NCBI GenBank assembly: GCA_030015575.1
Contig: JASDDO010000016.1
Span: 69,499,396 to 69,563,395, forward strand
Direction of reading: 5' to 3'
Length of the DNA stretch: 64,000 nucleotides
Origin: Agapanthus africanus
Lineage: Eukaryota; Streptophyta; Magnoliopsida; Asparagales; Amaryllidaceae
A program made the translations under genes and the position numbers. Below, in pieces: positions 47,480 to 60,866 of this stretch (within the stretch, counting starts at the first letter, position 1; each line of letters starts with the position of its first letter). The notes under the pieces are model-generated. The model had not been told where the DNA came from and made no database searches. It worked only from the letters and a program-made list of their open reading frames with translations.

Positions 47480-49963
47480 CAACGGCGAAGTTCACCACAA
47501 AAGATAAAGAAATGAGCAAGATATAACCCCAAAAGTGAATATAAAACTCATCGCTCAAGTCTCGCAACTACGAGTCTCACTAATTCTCATCACTCAGACA
47601 ATTTACAATTTTTGATTGATTGATGGAGTTAACTAGATACAATATGAAATATAATACAAGAGTGGGCATGACACAAATGTCCCACCTACCAATGCAAAAC
47701 ACCCGAATAAAGCTGTGTGCCAGCGAATCCGCTACTGATCCAAGCGGTCAACTTGCAAGAACTGTGGTACAACGGGGGTGAGTTGACAACTCGTGAATAG
47801 AAATATATCTAAAAGTAGAAATCGAATAAACAACGACTCCTAGGTCAACTATATCAAAAGGTAATACTATGATATCTAGGGTGACCGGGTCGTATATGTG
47901 CTAACATGGTAGTCACTATCTATATGCATGTGGATAACATCAAACAGTAATAATCAATGCATGCATATGGATCTCGTCCAACCATAATCAAGGTATGTAT
48001 GCATGTGGATCTCGTCCACCCAAAATCAATGTCTGTATGCACGTAAATATCATAAGGGAGTGTGCATGAAAGTATGAGGATATATATCAACGGTGTCCCT
48101 CCCGACACATCAAAATCATGGAACCTGAGTGCCTAGCATCGACACTCGAAAAAATTATGAAAACCATGCCCAGCATCGGCACGTAAATCCTCATATATCG
48201 GGCTCCGTCAGTCCGGATCGGCCCACGGGCTCCGTCAGTCCGGATCAGCCCAAATCATCTTTCGACTCCGGTCGGTATCCTCCGGATATCCGCCGAGCCC
48301 AAATACTATCACCGGTAGGCAGTAGTCCCTCTGCCAGCCTCACCGTCTACTACACAACGATCCGTTCTCGCCCCGGGGTACCACACCGGGTCCACCATGT
48401 AACCGCAATTGGCCTCATCCACCTCCTCGAATCGGGTTTCACATGTCGCTCTCAGAACCGAGAAAACACATGGTGGACGCACTGAAATATCATATCAAGA
48501 AAAACCGGGTTTTTAAAACAACACATAATCTCTTTTGAAATATCCACGGTTCTCAAATCCAGAAATCTCATGAAAACAACATATCTCAATGCGTAAAATA
48601 ATAGAGCATGATGTATGCGACGTATAAAAAGAAATGTGAGCATATTCGTATATCATGCAACATGGAACAGTGATATGACATATTAAGGGGAAAACCTCTC
48701 TTTTAAAATGATTCCAGTTTTTAAAGTATAGCATGCGGTTCCCAAATTTCCAATTAAACCAGCTATCAATGTAGGTACAATATGTATATGCGCAAGTATA
48801 GATGTACCATATATGTATGCACAAATATGAATATACAATATGTATGTGCACAAGTATGGGTATATCAATGTATATGTCATGATGCAGCAACCCTACTGTG
48901 TAGTGACATGGCAATTATCGATGATGAAGTGTGTGAGCCGGCAAATATGTGTACGTGTAACAAACGCATCATCGATAATGGTGCAGGTGTACTATCACAG
49001 GTATATGCGATGCAATAATAATATCATGAATGCAGCACAAGGTAAATCATCAGCTAACAGCTATAAGGTATACGTAACTATCATATGTCCGAGTCGGTGA
49101 ATCTATCAATCGGCATCTAGCCCAATAACACCACGTACGGTATAATCCATCGTACGGCAACCTCTAGTCAAGGGTAAGGATCAATCATCAAATCAACTCA
49201 TCACACACGGAAAATCATCGTACGACGGCATTAAGCTAATAGGGATCCTATCATCCCATAAGACACATGAGGGTACGGCCTATCATCCATGATTCACAAT
49301 ATTCTATATATATATATATATATAACCCTATATACCTATGTCTCAGGTCGCATCTGCAATAATCTCATAACAGAGGACCGACAGGGTATAAATCATCTCG
49401 ATCGACTCGCATTCGTATACCATTATATCATATCATCATCTCATCATATCATCAAATTCGTCTTGTATTCTTTCATCGCATTTATGTCTCATATCATTTA
49501 GAATTTACATAAACATGCTATCTCTACTAAGTATAAGTACCTAATCTAACAAACACACCCGAACCATACAATTAGATTTTTTTAAAGAAGTGAATCGTAG
49601 TTTTGAAAACAGGGGTTACGGTGTTTTTAAGGAAAAGATATCATTTGAAAATCCGTAACAACCCTCAAGATATACGTTTAAAAGATACATACGATTCTTT
49701 AGTTTATAAAAAGGTATGGTTCGGATGACGCATCTACATCGACTATCTAGTCCTACAGTTCGCTAAACGGTAATATCGTTAAACGTCATCCTATCACAGG
49801 AGTAACATATTACTTCTAACTAGCCTCTAGTTTCTAATATGGTTTCATAGCTATCTCATTCTAACCCTAGTTTCCTAATCTTGGTTTCCGAACCATATTC
49901 TATAAATCGGTTTTCCATCAAATGTCTGCGGGGGTGCAATACGCCATCCACCCGACTTTCCCG

Positions 49964-49979
49964 GTAGATATAGATCTAC
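49964..49979 (-). other. Conserved short hairpin in LARD-3 LTR
   Basis: GTAGAT (49964-49969) pairs with ATCTAC (49974-49979), beside the conserved CGGGTGGATGGCGTATTGCA block in element sense. Confidence 0.58.
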
Positions 49980-52129
49980 TCACCTGGTCTTCGCTCGCCG
50001 AAATCGATGACGCCACGCTTCTTCGCCTCGGAATCCATGCGAGGGTACCTACAATAATAAACAATCGCAATACGTATTAAAATCGATGCAGAAAACCGAT
50101 ATGGCGCACGATGTGCTCATAGGTTAGAACCTATGGCCTAAACATGCAAATCAATCAAACAACCCCTGCTGTCGATGTACAAACACCCGACAAACAAATA
50201 CAAATACAAATATCAAGAAAGTGCATTTTAAAATACAGAAAACATAGCCTAAAACACACCAAAAAGCTTCCATATTTTCCCCATCTGACAATTAGCCAAA
50301 ACTGCATATAGGAGGGGTCTAAATTAGTGCAAAAAGAGACATGGACCAAATCTGAACCAAATCCACCCTACTCTGGCCGCAAATTGCGGCCAGAATGATT
50401 AAATCTGTGGCATGGGCTTTGAATTAGTGGCTCGAGTCTTGATGGTAGCTTCCTAGGTGCCTGCACGACTCCCAGTAATCCCAAAATCAATTCTAGTGTC
50501 CCCAGGTTGCTCCAGATCCCAAAATACCTTCAAAGATCACACATTTATCCGATGAAGGGTTTCTAAATCCGTGTTTTGGGATTTCTAAGGTCTGGTCCAA
50601 GTCACTAAACAGCTCCTAAGTTTAGTTAACAGCTACTAGGCATCACCCAATTCAAACAAACACTCAAACATTCACTAGTGTTTCCCAATGTCCTCTAATC
50701 TTCACAAAACGACATCTAAACATGATATCTCGCAAAAATAATCTAAAGGGAAGAAATTATACCTCATCTAGTCCACTCTAGACAGCACTAACTTCCCAAC
50801 GTCATCAAAATCCCATTTTGCTCGGTCCATCGTGTAGAGGAGGAGATGGGGATAAAGTTTTGTGAAGGGAGTGTAGAGTTTTGGGGCATGGTTGGAGGTA
50901 GATCTAGGGTTTTAGTGGAGGGTTGTGGAGTTGAGGAGATGAGGAAGATGGAGGAAAATGGTGGGGGATTTGATTTTGGGCAGCCCCCCTCTCTCACTAA
51001 TTCACACTCTCTTTCTCTCTCCAAAGCTCACCTAACCACTCATTATGTCTTCTTGACTTTTCCTTTAATAATTTCTCTTTTCTTTCCACCAATAAACCCT
51101 AATATAAAGCCCAAATAAAAATGAAACATGTAAACAAATGAACATTTCATGGTGCACTAACCATGGAAACTGTAAAAACGCGGATTTGGCTTAATCGTGA
51201 TTAGCAGTGCACTAATCGTGTTTTTATCGAAACTGCATATAATAAATTTTAAAAGTTCCAAATCCTTTAAATATTTATTTAAATGAATAAATCATTTTAA
51301 TTTCTATTTATTTCACAATTATTGGTATATATTTATACCTTTTTTCGAAAACCCCAATTTCGCAAATCGGCAGTTTTCGGGAAAAATATTATTTTAATAT
51401 TGAATTCCCAAAAATAATATTTTATATTTTCTGAAATATTACAATCTTCTCCCCTTAAATAAATTCGGTCCCCTAATTTAAATTTAAACCCCCAAAATCT
51501 AAAACATTTCAATAATCGGCTCAAAACAACGGGGCTCCGAAGTCATAGAAAACGCAGAAATAACACTGCGCGTCAAGCGCGCATGAAACGAGTGCAAAAC
51601 TCAATACCGAACTCTGTCAAGTGTCACGCAAATCATCGGATTTGCACGCATATCCTCGGAGTTATAATAGAGATACAAATCTCGAAATCCACTATTGAAA
51701 TCCAATATACACAAGTCAATTACTATAATACGTGTATAGTATGCATATTTGAAAAACTCAAAAATCTGAATGAAATACGTGCAAAATCTTTTCTAAATCG
51801 CCGCGTGGATGCGTAACTCACGGCATAACTGACGGACGCTCATTTTAAAATAATAATATATGTCCATATATGTTTTCTTACATACACGTTCCGTCGTTTT
51901 CAAAATATCCCAAAAGGTTTTCCTTTATAAACATTCGTGTCGCTCACGTACACGTAGGAAATAGCGAGACTATAGATCCTCTTTTTCGAAAACCTCTTGG
52001 TAAACTTTTAATGCATTCAAAGTACTCAGGTACTGTCCTCAGATCAGTCATGGTTGGCTACTACACAATATAGTGCCCAACATGAAAACAAAGTGCTCAA
52101 AAGCAAAATCAGCCTTAAAAGGCGTATCC

Positions 52130-52830
52130 AATAATCACATGCATCTGGTGCACATGGAAACCAAATCCAAATACAGGTTCCATAATACGCACAAAAACCC
52201 AAAACTACGTGCAACGGGTTTGCACGAAAGCATCTGTCCACTGCAACGGGTGTGCACGACAGCAATATCGGGTGCATCTATTATGCACAAAATCTCAACC
52301 CTGTGCATCCAATGTGCACGGAAATACCACTCTGGTAAAACGAATGCTCAAGGATATAAATCGGGTGCAACCAAGGTACGGAGCATACATCCAGTGCGAC
52401 AAACGCATAGATACCCGTCCGGTGCAACAAATGCAAGAAATGCAATCTAGTGCAACCAATGTGCGAAATAAGAATCTGGTGCAGCGAATGCACGAAATAC
52501 AATCAATAACTCAAACGCATAAAAAGTAGCACCGAGTATACCAAGGTGTAATAAAATCGTAAACGTGTGCAACCGCGTGCACAAAATACATAGCAATGTA
52601 CTATAAGCACATATAAGCTATACTGAGTGCATAAATCAAATAATCCGTATGAAATCCTTGAAATCATAAACATATGCTACGCGGGTATAAAATCAACATC
52701 AAACGCAATAAGTATGCATAATCGCAAATCAACACAACGGTGTATAAAATATATCTCAAGTGCAATAACTATGCATAAATGTAAATACCCAGTAGGTGCA
52801 GCCATGGTGCACGAAATCAATATCAGGAAA
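52130..52830 (-). repeat. Degenerate GTGCA-rich repeat, LARD-3
   Basis: Words such as GGGTGCAAC and ATGTGCACGAAAT recur every ~30-40 bases over about 700 bases. It is longer than the LARD-2 counterpart. Confidence 0.6.
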
Positions 52831-53913
52831 CTCATCATCAAAACTCAAATCCAAGCGATATAAGCGTGACACTCGGAACACAAACGCAAATCGCAATAAA
52901 TGACATCGAGGTACACCTCCAACAATGTCGGAAAATAAATTGGTGCGCTAAAAACTGGCAGAACAAGAATATCCGCTCGCCTCCTGCTCATGGCCTGGCG
53001 TCTTCTGTCTCTGGGTCTTCTTTTTTTTTTCCTCTGTGGATTACTACTATTGCAATCCATCGGCTCATCGGCCCTGTCAGGTGTGCTAACAGGGACGATT
53101 CCGTTCTGGCACTTCTCTGGTCATCTCCCGGTCAATCATCACGACCACTCGTAAGCCAGCATGTCACTGGCGTCGGCCTCTGGCTCTCTGAATGCACGTG
53201 ACACATTTGATCCTGGGTGCAAATCTCATTGTAGTAGTGTCCTGGAAGGAATGCTGCTCAGGGTCTCTTCCGATCTTGCCTATGCCGAACTGTACGGAGG
53301 CTGGTACTCTTATATAATCTTTCTTGTTCTCTGGACATATGGGTGTTCCGAACACATTTCCTCGGAAACTGGCTGTATCCCAACGCCTCTATAAGCATAT
53401 CAGGTCTCTGATCTCGACGGGGAGTAATAACAGCTCGTCAGCGTCTCGCACGAACTTCTGGTTCCACTCGTCTTTATTATCCCTCACTATGACGTCACGC
53501 CATGCTATCTGCGCACTACAACTCAGCCACGGTCAATCCGAAGTCTCTCGCACGGACTCGAAGTCACGATCTCGGTATCTTCATCACTCTATAGAAAATG
53601 TCTGGCCGAACACGTCCTCGGAAACCCGTCCCAACCATCGGAGATATACTCCATACTCATCGAATTCTCGTGCGAACACTCCACTTGACTCGGCTCCAAT
53701 GTCGACTGATTCGGACTCGTCTTCTCGTGGCTGCAAAGACTGCGCTCCAACCGCTATGCTCGTATCTGGAGTCTCCCAAGCAATGTATCCCATCACAAGA
53801 TATCCGAATGATGTCGAACCATCCGATCGATATGTCAAAACCTCATAATCCCTCAAGAGATCAACATCTTGGGTACAGTTTAATAGTATCGAGTACATGC
53901 CACAGCATCAGTA

Positions 53914-54039
53914 GTCCAGCCGTAGAAGGGCAAACCCAAGCCTCACTAATGGCGCCGTGGAACTGCCGCAAACCCTAAGGTTCAAAGGCTTTCACACGGT
54001 CATTATGTCGAGTTAGGGTTTCATTCTTCTAGAGGGTCC
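53914..54039 (-). repeat. Block shared by Copia leaders and LARD internal domains, LARD-3 copy
   Basis: In plus reading it runs from GTCCAGCCGTAGAAGGG to TTCTTCTAGAGGGTCC; close to the LARD-1 copy at 3747-3870. Confidence 0.8.
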
Positions 54040-55309
54040 ATAGAATTGCTTGCACGTCTTTCCGAATACTTTAAACTTGGAATATGGTTTCCTGACATTC
54101 GATCGTCTCTATCGATTCTCAACGAATCTGCGTAAAGTAGTCTCTAGCTGGAATCAATCTATCTGATGACCTCGCATCGGGTAGCAAACGAACCACATGT
54201 CCTAGTCCTTCACCCTTGGGTAGCTAGCGACCTTCCATCATATCTCTAAGTATATACTTATGCTGCAGTAGCTCCAACCTCTGGGCAATACCTCGTCATT
54301 TGCAGCAACGACTGGCTCATTCGTCTGTACACTGAACAACGCCTCAATCCTCCAGGAAAGGCGATACATTGGCGGTCATCTCTAAATCGGTGTTCTCTAG
54401 ATCTGAGTAAGACTCTCCATACTGGAAATCTTCAACTCAACTAGGCCTGCTCCGGCGCATAAATCGGACGAATTACCTTCGTCTCTCAAATCGGGGTAGA
54501 CTAGCTATCATCTGTCGCATTTCTGCCTGGAAGCTCCGGCGGTCTTAGCTCGTAAGCTCTGGGAGCGACATCTCATCAATCTCAGCAACAACTGGGTCAC
54601 CTGTCCGCACGGTAGGCGACATCAAAATTTCTGAGGTATGCTGTACATTAACAGTGCTCTCTCAACTAGCAACTCTAACAATGGCCCGATCATCCGGTGT
54701 AAAACTTAGCACTCGCCTCCACAAGAGGTCACAATCATCAATACTAACTCGAGACGTTCCCATGTCACCAGAAAACACAATGGTCGGCCCTCGTACCAGA
54801 CGAGCTCGCCCTGACCGTAACACTTGCAGCAGATCAAACTGCGCTCAAACTATAGTGACAGGAACCTCAATCCAGTATCGAAGAGAGTAGATCAACGGCA
54901 TGAGAGGAAACGACAAATCCAGTATGGATACATGATCGTAAGAAGGAACAGCATCAATGAAAGTATGATCATGGAACTAATAGAATCGAGGATCTCCAAT
55001 GGATGTATAATCATGGATAGGAAGAGAATCATCGATCTCAAAAATATGTACATCCTAAGGTTTCTTAAGTGGAGTATCGTATCGTAAATATGCCATGGAA
55101 CATACGTACGGTACGTCACTATACTTAAGCTACCTACTCCATCAATCAGGGATGGCCTATGAAATGAAAGTTCGGGTCTAATACCCCCCCATGCAAGTCT
55201 AAGTTCCATAAGGTCAAGCCTAGGTTCCGAAATACATACCCGCCCTAGACTCTGCATAGTCAAGCATAGACTCGAACAAAGGTTAAACCTAGCGCTCTGA
55301 TACCAACTT

Positions 55310-56200
55310 TGTCACGACCCGAAATATTAGCTTGTGACCAGCACTTGAATCTCGCCATGTTTAAAGGCGTAACGGAATTCAAGTAGGCTGAAACCCAGAA
55401 ATCTAAACCTTTTAGAATAATAAAGGAGGTGGGTTTTTGAAATAAAGGTATATGAAATCGAGTTTACTTAATGCGTAGAAAAGGAACATGAATGCTGCAA
55501 GTGAAATTTGCTAATTTGAAAACAAGTTTCGTCTTTAAAAATTTTGGCAGCACCTCCTTTGTATTTTTTTGATCCAAAACCACAATACATAGCAAGAATA
55601 ATGGCATCCCCAAGCGGGAACTAGCTCTTCCCCAAACGGCGGATCACAACCACGCAATACAGCATAAATAGTTATACGATACCCAACGGCGAAGTTCACC
55701 ACAAAAGATAAAGAAATGAGCAAGATATAACCCTAAAAGTGAATATGAAACCCATCGCTCAAGTCTCGCAACTACGAGTCTCACTAAGTCTCATCACTTA
55801 CACAATTTATAATTTTTATTGATTGATGGAGTTAACTAGATACAATATAATACAAGAGTGGGTACGGCATAAGTGTCCCACCTACCAATGCAAAACACCC
55901 GAATAAAGCTGTGTGCCAGCGAATCCGCTACTGATCCAAGCGGTCAACCTGCAAGAACTGTGGCACAACGGGGGTGATTTTCCAACTCGTGAATAGAAAT
56001 ATATCTACAAGTAGAAATCGAATAAACAACGACTTCTAGGTCAACTATATCAAAAGGTAATACTATGATATCTAGGGTGACTGGGTCGTATATGTGCCAA
56101 TAAGGTAGTCACTATCTATATTCATGTGGATAACATCCAACAGTAATAATCAATGCATGCTTATGGATCTCGTCCAACCATAATCAAGGTATGTATGCAT
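55310..56200 (-). repeat. 5' LTR of LARD-3, visible part
   Basis: Starts TGTCACGACCC beside the primer-binding site; matches 44912-45290 and 47480-48000. Interrupted at 56200 by Copia-D. Confidence 0.82.
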
Positions 56201-59200
56201 TGTTAGTGTATATGCCCTAGGGGCCATTAGTGTATCATACTTGTATGTATATTACTTAATGGAAGCTTGGGATATTCACAGTTGTATATATAGTCTTGCT
56301 AAATATTGTAGTATGCTACTTGGTTTGTGTCTACTTTAATATGTGTTAATGTATATGCCCTAGAGGCCATTACTGTATCATACTAGTTTGTATATTACTT
56401 AATGGAAGCTTGGGATATTCACCTTGTATAGACAATCTTGCTCAAAATGGTAGTATGCTACTTGGTTTGTTTCTACTTTAATATGTGCATGTGTTTCTTT
56501 TAGCATATTGCTTATACATATTAGTAGAGCCCTTAGGATGTTTGCTTGATTACCAGCGTTGTGATGGCAGTCACATTCGTGGGGGCTGGGTAATCCACAA
56601 GCACATCCTTATATAGGTCCCTAGTCGTAGGACTATCGAGACAGAGCATCGGTACTCCGGAGAAGACTAGCGTATGCGCTTCTCATCCCAGCAGGGGAGA
56701 CGGTCTGTCCCACAACCGTCAGTACGTTGTACTTGAGATAGTAAGCGGGTGCTCGTTAGTTTACGAGTACACTGGACAGGACTCGTCGGGAACTGATTGG
56801 TTGGTACTATACCTATCGTCAGTTATCAGTTCCCAGGTGACATGAGTACAGCTTAGTCCGCTGAGTTGACACTGTCACTTCGCCTCGAGTGTGTTTCCAT
56901 TGTACTTTGATTACTACCCTACCACGGCTCAAAGGAGTCGTGCAAACAGGTAGTAGTTGGGTGCAGTCCGGAAGCACTTGGAGGCAGTGACGGTTATGTT
57001 AGTGTATATGCCCTAGAGGCCATTACTGTATCATACTAGTATGTATATTACTTGATGGAAGCTTGGGATATTCACAGTTGTACAGACATTCTTGCTCAAT
57101 ATAGTAGTATGCTACTTGGTTTGTCTCTGCTTTAATGTGTACATGTGTGTTTATTTATTATATCACCTATACGCATTAGTAGAGCCCTTAGGATCTTTGC
57201 TTGATTACCGGCGTTGTGATGGCGATCACACTCGTGGGGGCTGGGTAATCTACAAGCACATCCTTATACACGTCCCTAGTCGTGGGAGTATCGAGATAGG
57301 GCATCGATACTCCGGAGTAGACTAGCGTATGCGCTTCTCATCCCAGCACGGGAGGCGGTCTGCCCCACAGCCGTCGGTACGTCGTACTTGAGATAGTATG
57401 CGGGTGCTCGTTGGGTTATGAGTACACTGGACAGGACACGTCGGGAACTGATGGTTGGTATTATACCTACCGTCAGTTATCTGTTCCCAGGTGACATGAG
57501 TACAGCTTAGTCCGCTGACTTGACACCGTCACTTCGCCTCGAGTGTGTTCCCACTGTTCTTTGATTACTACCCTACCACGGCTCTACTGAGTCGTGCAAA
57601 CAGGTAGCAGTTGGGAGCAGTCCCGAAGCACTTGGAGGCAGTGACGGTTAGACAGGATTCGCCTCTCCCGGTATTGGGGGTTGACATCGCGCTGTGTCTA
57701 GGAGAGCCATTACACGAGTAGTCCCTGGCCAGGGCAAGCGAGATATACTGATAGGTTTCCAGTGTTATCTCAGGGTGTATTGGGCTTCACTCCGACATGA
57801 CTTGTACCGCTATTAGGGGACTGACGTTTACCGCCCCCTAGGTCCGCCATGCGATGTATCAGACGAACAGACCGGACTGTACGGAGATTGTCACATACAG
57901 GCTCAGTAGGAGTTCGGATGGGTTTACCTCATCGGCCTTCTTATCGACATCTACCCGGGGACCGTTACGTGCAGCTAGTGCAGCTTGCGGTCTGTGGTTA
58001 AACCCACTGCCAGCGTAGTGTCGAGTCTTTAGAGTCCCACATAGAGAGTTTCCCTGCACTGAGCGAAACGTGTAGAGGCCGTATGATTTTATGGCAGGGC
58101 TGCGATCACTTACTTACACTTGTGTGCGTGCGGTGTTCGGGCAGGCAGTACTAGTGGGCTTTGGTTTAAGCCGGATCCTAGTATTGCACGGATGGATTTG
58201 TTTTGTCTTCTGTGCATCCGCATTCTACGGAATACAGATGCAGGTGTGTATGCACAGTTTTCCGGAGCGATGAAGGAGGAGGTGCCTCATTAGGGTGTTG
58301 GCAGTTGGTTCGGCCAAAACCGTTATGTGGCAGGCTCATTAGAATTTTGACAGTTGATTCGGTCAAAACCATTTTGAGGCGGACTCATTAGGGTTTTGAC
58401 AGTTTGTTTGGTCAAAACCATTATGAGCCGCGGATATCATTTACTAATCCTTTTAGTGATAATTTTATGATGGCTAATTGCATTGACCATTTGACCCCGT
58501 TGACCTCTTTTGACTTTGTTGACCGGTTGACCGTGTTGGCCATTGACTTTCAAGAGGGATCTACACTCTGCTTTTCATTTACTTTATCTTTTGGATTATG
58601 ATAATGGTCATTTCAATGTAGCCATCAAACTTTATCTTGATGGGATTAGTAATGATGTTGTTTTTACATTATTGCAACCATGGTTACTTTTCTTTGTATC
58701 AAAATTTCTTTCTCATACTCTCTCTTGGTTTTTCAAGTGAGAAGAAAAGAAATGAACCATGGTTGTTGCTCCTCCTTCTTCTTCCTCCTCTTGATTAATC
58801 TTTTGATCTCATGTGTTGAGAGATAAAGATCCCACAAAGACAAAACCATCCCTTCATCACTTCTACACAACCCAGGGCTTCTAGATTAGCAATCTCTTTG
58901 CCCTAGTTACCTCGGCTCGAGGTGGAGCTCGGTGGACATCTCTCGGGTGGATCGTCTTCGACTCAAGGAGGCCGCGGAGGTGACCAAAGTCCGGATCAAC
59001 CCTCGGTGCAAGCAAGGAGAAGAACAACAAGAAGAGATGGAGTTCATGTTGAGTGACCAAAGTCCGGATCAACCCTTGGAGCAAGCAAGGAGAAGAACAA
59101 GAAGAAGAGAAGGAGTTCTAGTTGAGGTATAACCCCTAACCGAGTAGATAAATCTCTAGTTTGGATGCTAGTGTATTGTTTAGCAAAGATCCGGCTTTTA

Positions 59201-59287
59201 CGGTCCATGTTGCCAAGTTTAGAAAAATTTTTGTTTTACCGTTTCCGCAAACCCGAAAGTACCGTGAGAGGTAACGTGGACTTAACA
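56201..59287 (+). repeat. 5' LTR of Copia-D with repeated 5' end
   Basis: It ends ...GACTTAACA before the primer-binding site. The LTR start word TGTTARTGTATATGCC occurs three times: at 56201, 56344 and 56997. The 56201 and 56344 copies align for about 143 bases, and 56344 and 56997 for about 653. A 73-bp tandem pair also lies at 58981-59126. Confidence 0.82.
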
Positions 59288-59288
59288 G

Positions 59289-59301
59289 TGGTATCAGAGC
59301 C
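59289..59301 (+). other. Primer-binding site of Copia-D
   Basis: TGGTATCAGAGCC one base past the LTR. Confidence 0.9.
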
Positions 59302-59495
59302 TAACTAAACACACCCTAGCATGTTAGCAAAGTGTTTAGAACATCGACCGAACGAAAAACCGAAAAAACACCCCAGAAACCCTGATTCTCTGCCGATTTT
59401 TTTCTGCTCAAAAGAGAATAAATCATGTCTTAAAAATCGGCTCAGGCTTTTATTAGAACAGGCAAGAAAAATGATCGCACGAGTCGACCAACTCA

Positions 59496-59529
59496 CCGCG
59501 GTTCCGCGGCCGAGTTGACTCGGCCGTGG
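59496..59529. other. GC-rich inverted repeat in Copia-D leader
   Basis: CCGCGGCCGAG (59504-59514) pairs with CTCGGCCGTGG (59519-59529) around TTGA with one G-T pair, about 205 nt past the primer-binding site. Confidence 0.65.
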
Positions 59530-59797
59530 ATCATTTTTGTTGCAGTTTGTTTCTGGTGGGTTTTTAGGATTTTTGGTATATGACTTTTCTGCCCAGATTT
59601 TCCAGAAAGCAAAATTAGTTTTTGGGGCTCAAAAATCCGTATTTTTGGTCGATGTTCTGTAGACTTTGGCTAATGGTTATATCTGTAATGTTATATGTGT
59701 ATTGAACGTCTACTAATCGCTATACGTCGATCAGTTGGGGTTATACATATCTGTGATCTGTGTTGTTGATGGTTTGTGTATATGAGCTCATTGGATT

Positions 59798-60116
59798 GTC
59801 GCGGATGAATAGCCGGGATGGATGTGAGATGAGAGTTTCTTTTTCTTTCATTCATGTAATAAATTTGTAAATTGATGTAATATTATTTGTATGGCCCCAC
59901 AACCGGGTCGGGGTTGTAGCCGTCATTGTATAATTCTTTTTACTGTTTTGGCTCCTAGGATAGACCCATGGAGGGGGTGCACAAACTACCGGGTATCTCG
60001 AAGTGCCGAGTGGCCTACTCACGGCGTTGAGGGAGGTTGCTTCGCTTCGGGTACTTGGCGGGTAGTTTGCCGCACCCGTAGGCGTCTTGGGTGGCGTTTT
60101 GGCTATTCATCGCGAC
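59798..60116 (+). other. Leader domain I, Copia-D
   Basis: GTCGCGGATGAATAGCC (59798-59814) pairs with GGCTATTCATCGCGAC (60101-60116) with one bulged G. Confidence 0.65.
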
Positions 60117-60502
60117 CGTGTAATCCGCTTTTCATTGCAGGCTCGAACGAATCGCGGGTTCCTAGTATATCCAAAGTGGTCATCTGTGATCTGGATTGGC
60201 TCTCATTGTTATATTGTTATATATAATAACTATTTAGGCGTTTGTTATGTTTTACAGCCGCGCTAGCCCAGCCCCCGCTCTGTCGTTAGTTTAGTAACCT
60301 AACGGGTAATGACGGAGCCCCGTGGTGAATGCGGATGGCATAAGCGTACGTCATATTTTGGTTGTTTTCTGCAATGGTAGGATTTAAATGATGGGACGCA
60401 TTAAAAGAACTAATACAAGAAAATAAACCTAAAAGACGTTGTTGGGACAAGTTTTTCAAAAAGCTGTTATTGCAAGGACGTTCAATTTTTGTTTTGCATC
60501 GA

Positions 60503-60717
60503 GGTATTCGGTTATGAATGCCCAGCACCTCAGTCGACGAGGCAAGGGCCGAGATCCCTTCATCGGGAGTGACCCCTTGGACAAAACTTTGCGTCAGGGT
60601 AATAACTTCACTATAGTCGATTATTCTTGCTTTGCATCGAGGTATTCAGTTTGGAATATCCTGCACCTCATTCGACGAGGAAAGAGCCGAGATCCTTTCA
60701 CAGGGAGTGACCTCTTT
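60503..60717 (+). other. Duplicated double-hairpin unit, Copia-D leader
   Basis: Unit one: GGTATTC / GAATGCC (60503-60509, 60516-60522) and CAAGGG / CCCTTG (60543-60548, 60574-60579). Unit two: TATTC / GAATA (60643-60647, 60654-60658) and AAAGAG / CTCTTT (60681-60686, 60712-60717). Confidence 0.68.
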
Positions 60718-60866
60718 AGCAAAAGTTTTCGCCACTATATTTTTCAAAAAAAAAAACTGTATCACGTTCCTTCAACGATATCAAGTTCATTACGTTAACG
60801 GGTTTTTCGCCAAAAACCCAGCCGTAGCCCTCCGTCGTTTCTTATAAGTTATACTTAGTATTCGTG

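Larger units (their letters stand above)
44912..51443 (-). repeat. 3' LTR of LARD-3 (contains a solo Copia LTR)
   Basis: Ends TGTCACGACTC on the left and ...AATATTACA on the right. Carries the inverted repeat 48914-48979, hairpin 49964-49979, GC palindrome 50375-50391, a (TA)n run near 49303-49323 and a purine-rich tract near 50840-50970. Split by 45291-47479. Confidence 0.82.
51444..55309 (-). other. Internal domain of LARD-3, non-coding
   Basis: Polypurine tract at 51444-51460 (minus strand ATTTAAGGGGAGAAGAT). Degenerate GTGCA repeat at about 52130-52830, then sequence matching LARD-2 in reverse complement, the shared block at 53914-54039 and the primer-binding site next to 55309. Several frames of 80-174 codons appear around 52870-53980. 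They run on the strand opposite to the element and show no recognisable domain, so I do not call genes. Confidence 0.7.
44912..56200 (-). mobile_element. LARD-3, large retrotransposon derivative, right end missing from view
   Basis: Minus strand. Left LTR 44912-51443 (about 4.34 kb once the solo Copia LTR is subtracted), internal domain 51444-55309 (3.87 kb), right LTR from 55310, cut at 56200 by Copia-D. The two LTR ends are very similar (compare 44912-45290 with 55310-55685). No retroelement coding domain is visible. The internal domain is longer than in LARD-2, largely through an expanded GTGCA-rich repeat. Confidence 0.85.

Noticed and set aside
49303-49323. (TA)n run as a promoter
   Set aside because: Simple dinucleotide repeat inside a LARD LTR without supporting start-site context.
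53027-53034. Poly-T run in LARD-3 as a polymerase III terminator
   Set aside because: No A/B box or small-RNA-like sequence in front of it.
52866-53978. Frames of 77-174 codons in the LARD-3 internal domain as a captured gene
   Set aside because: They lie antisense to the element, overlap each other in different frames, and the matching LARD-1 and LARD-2 regions do not keep comparable frames.
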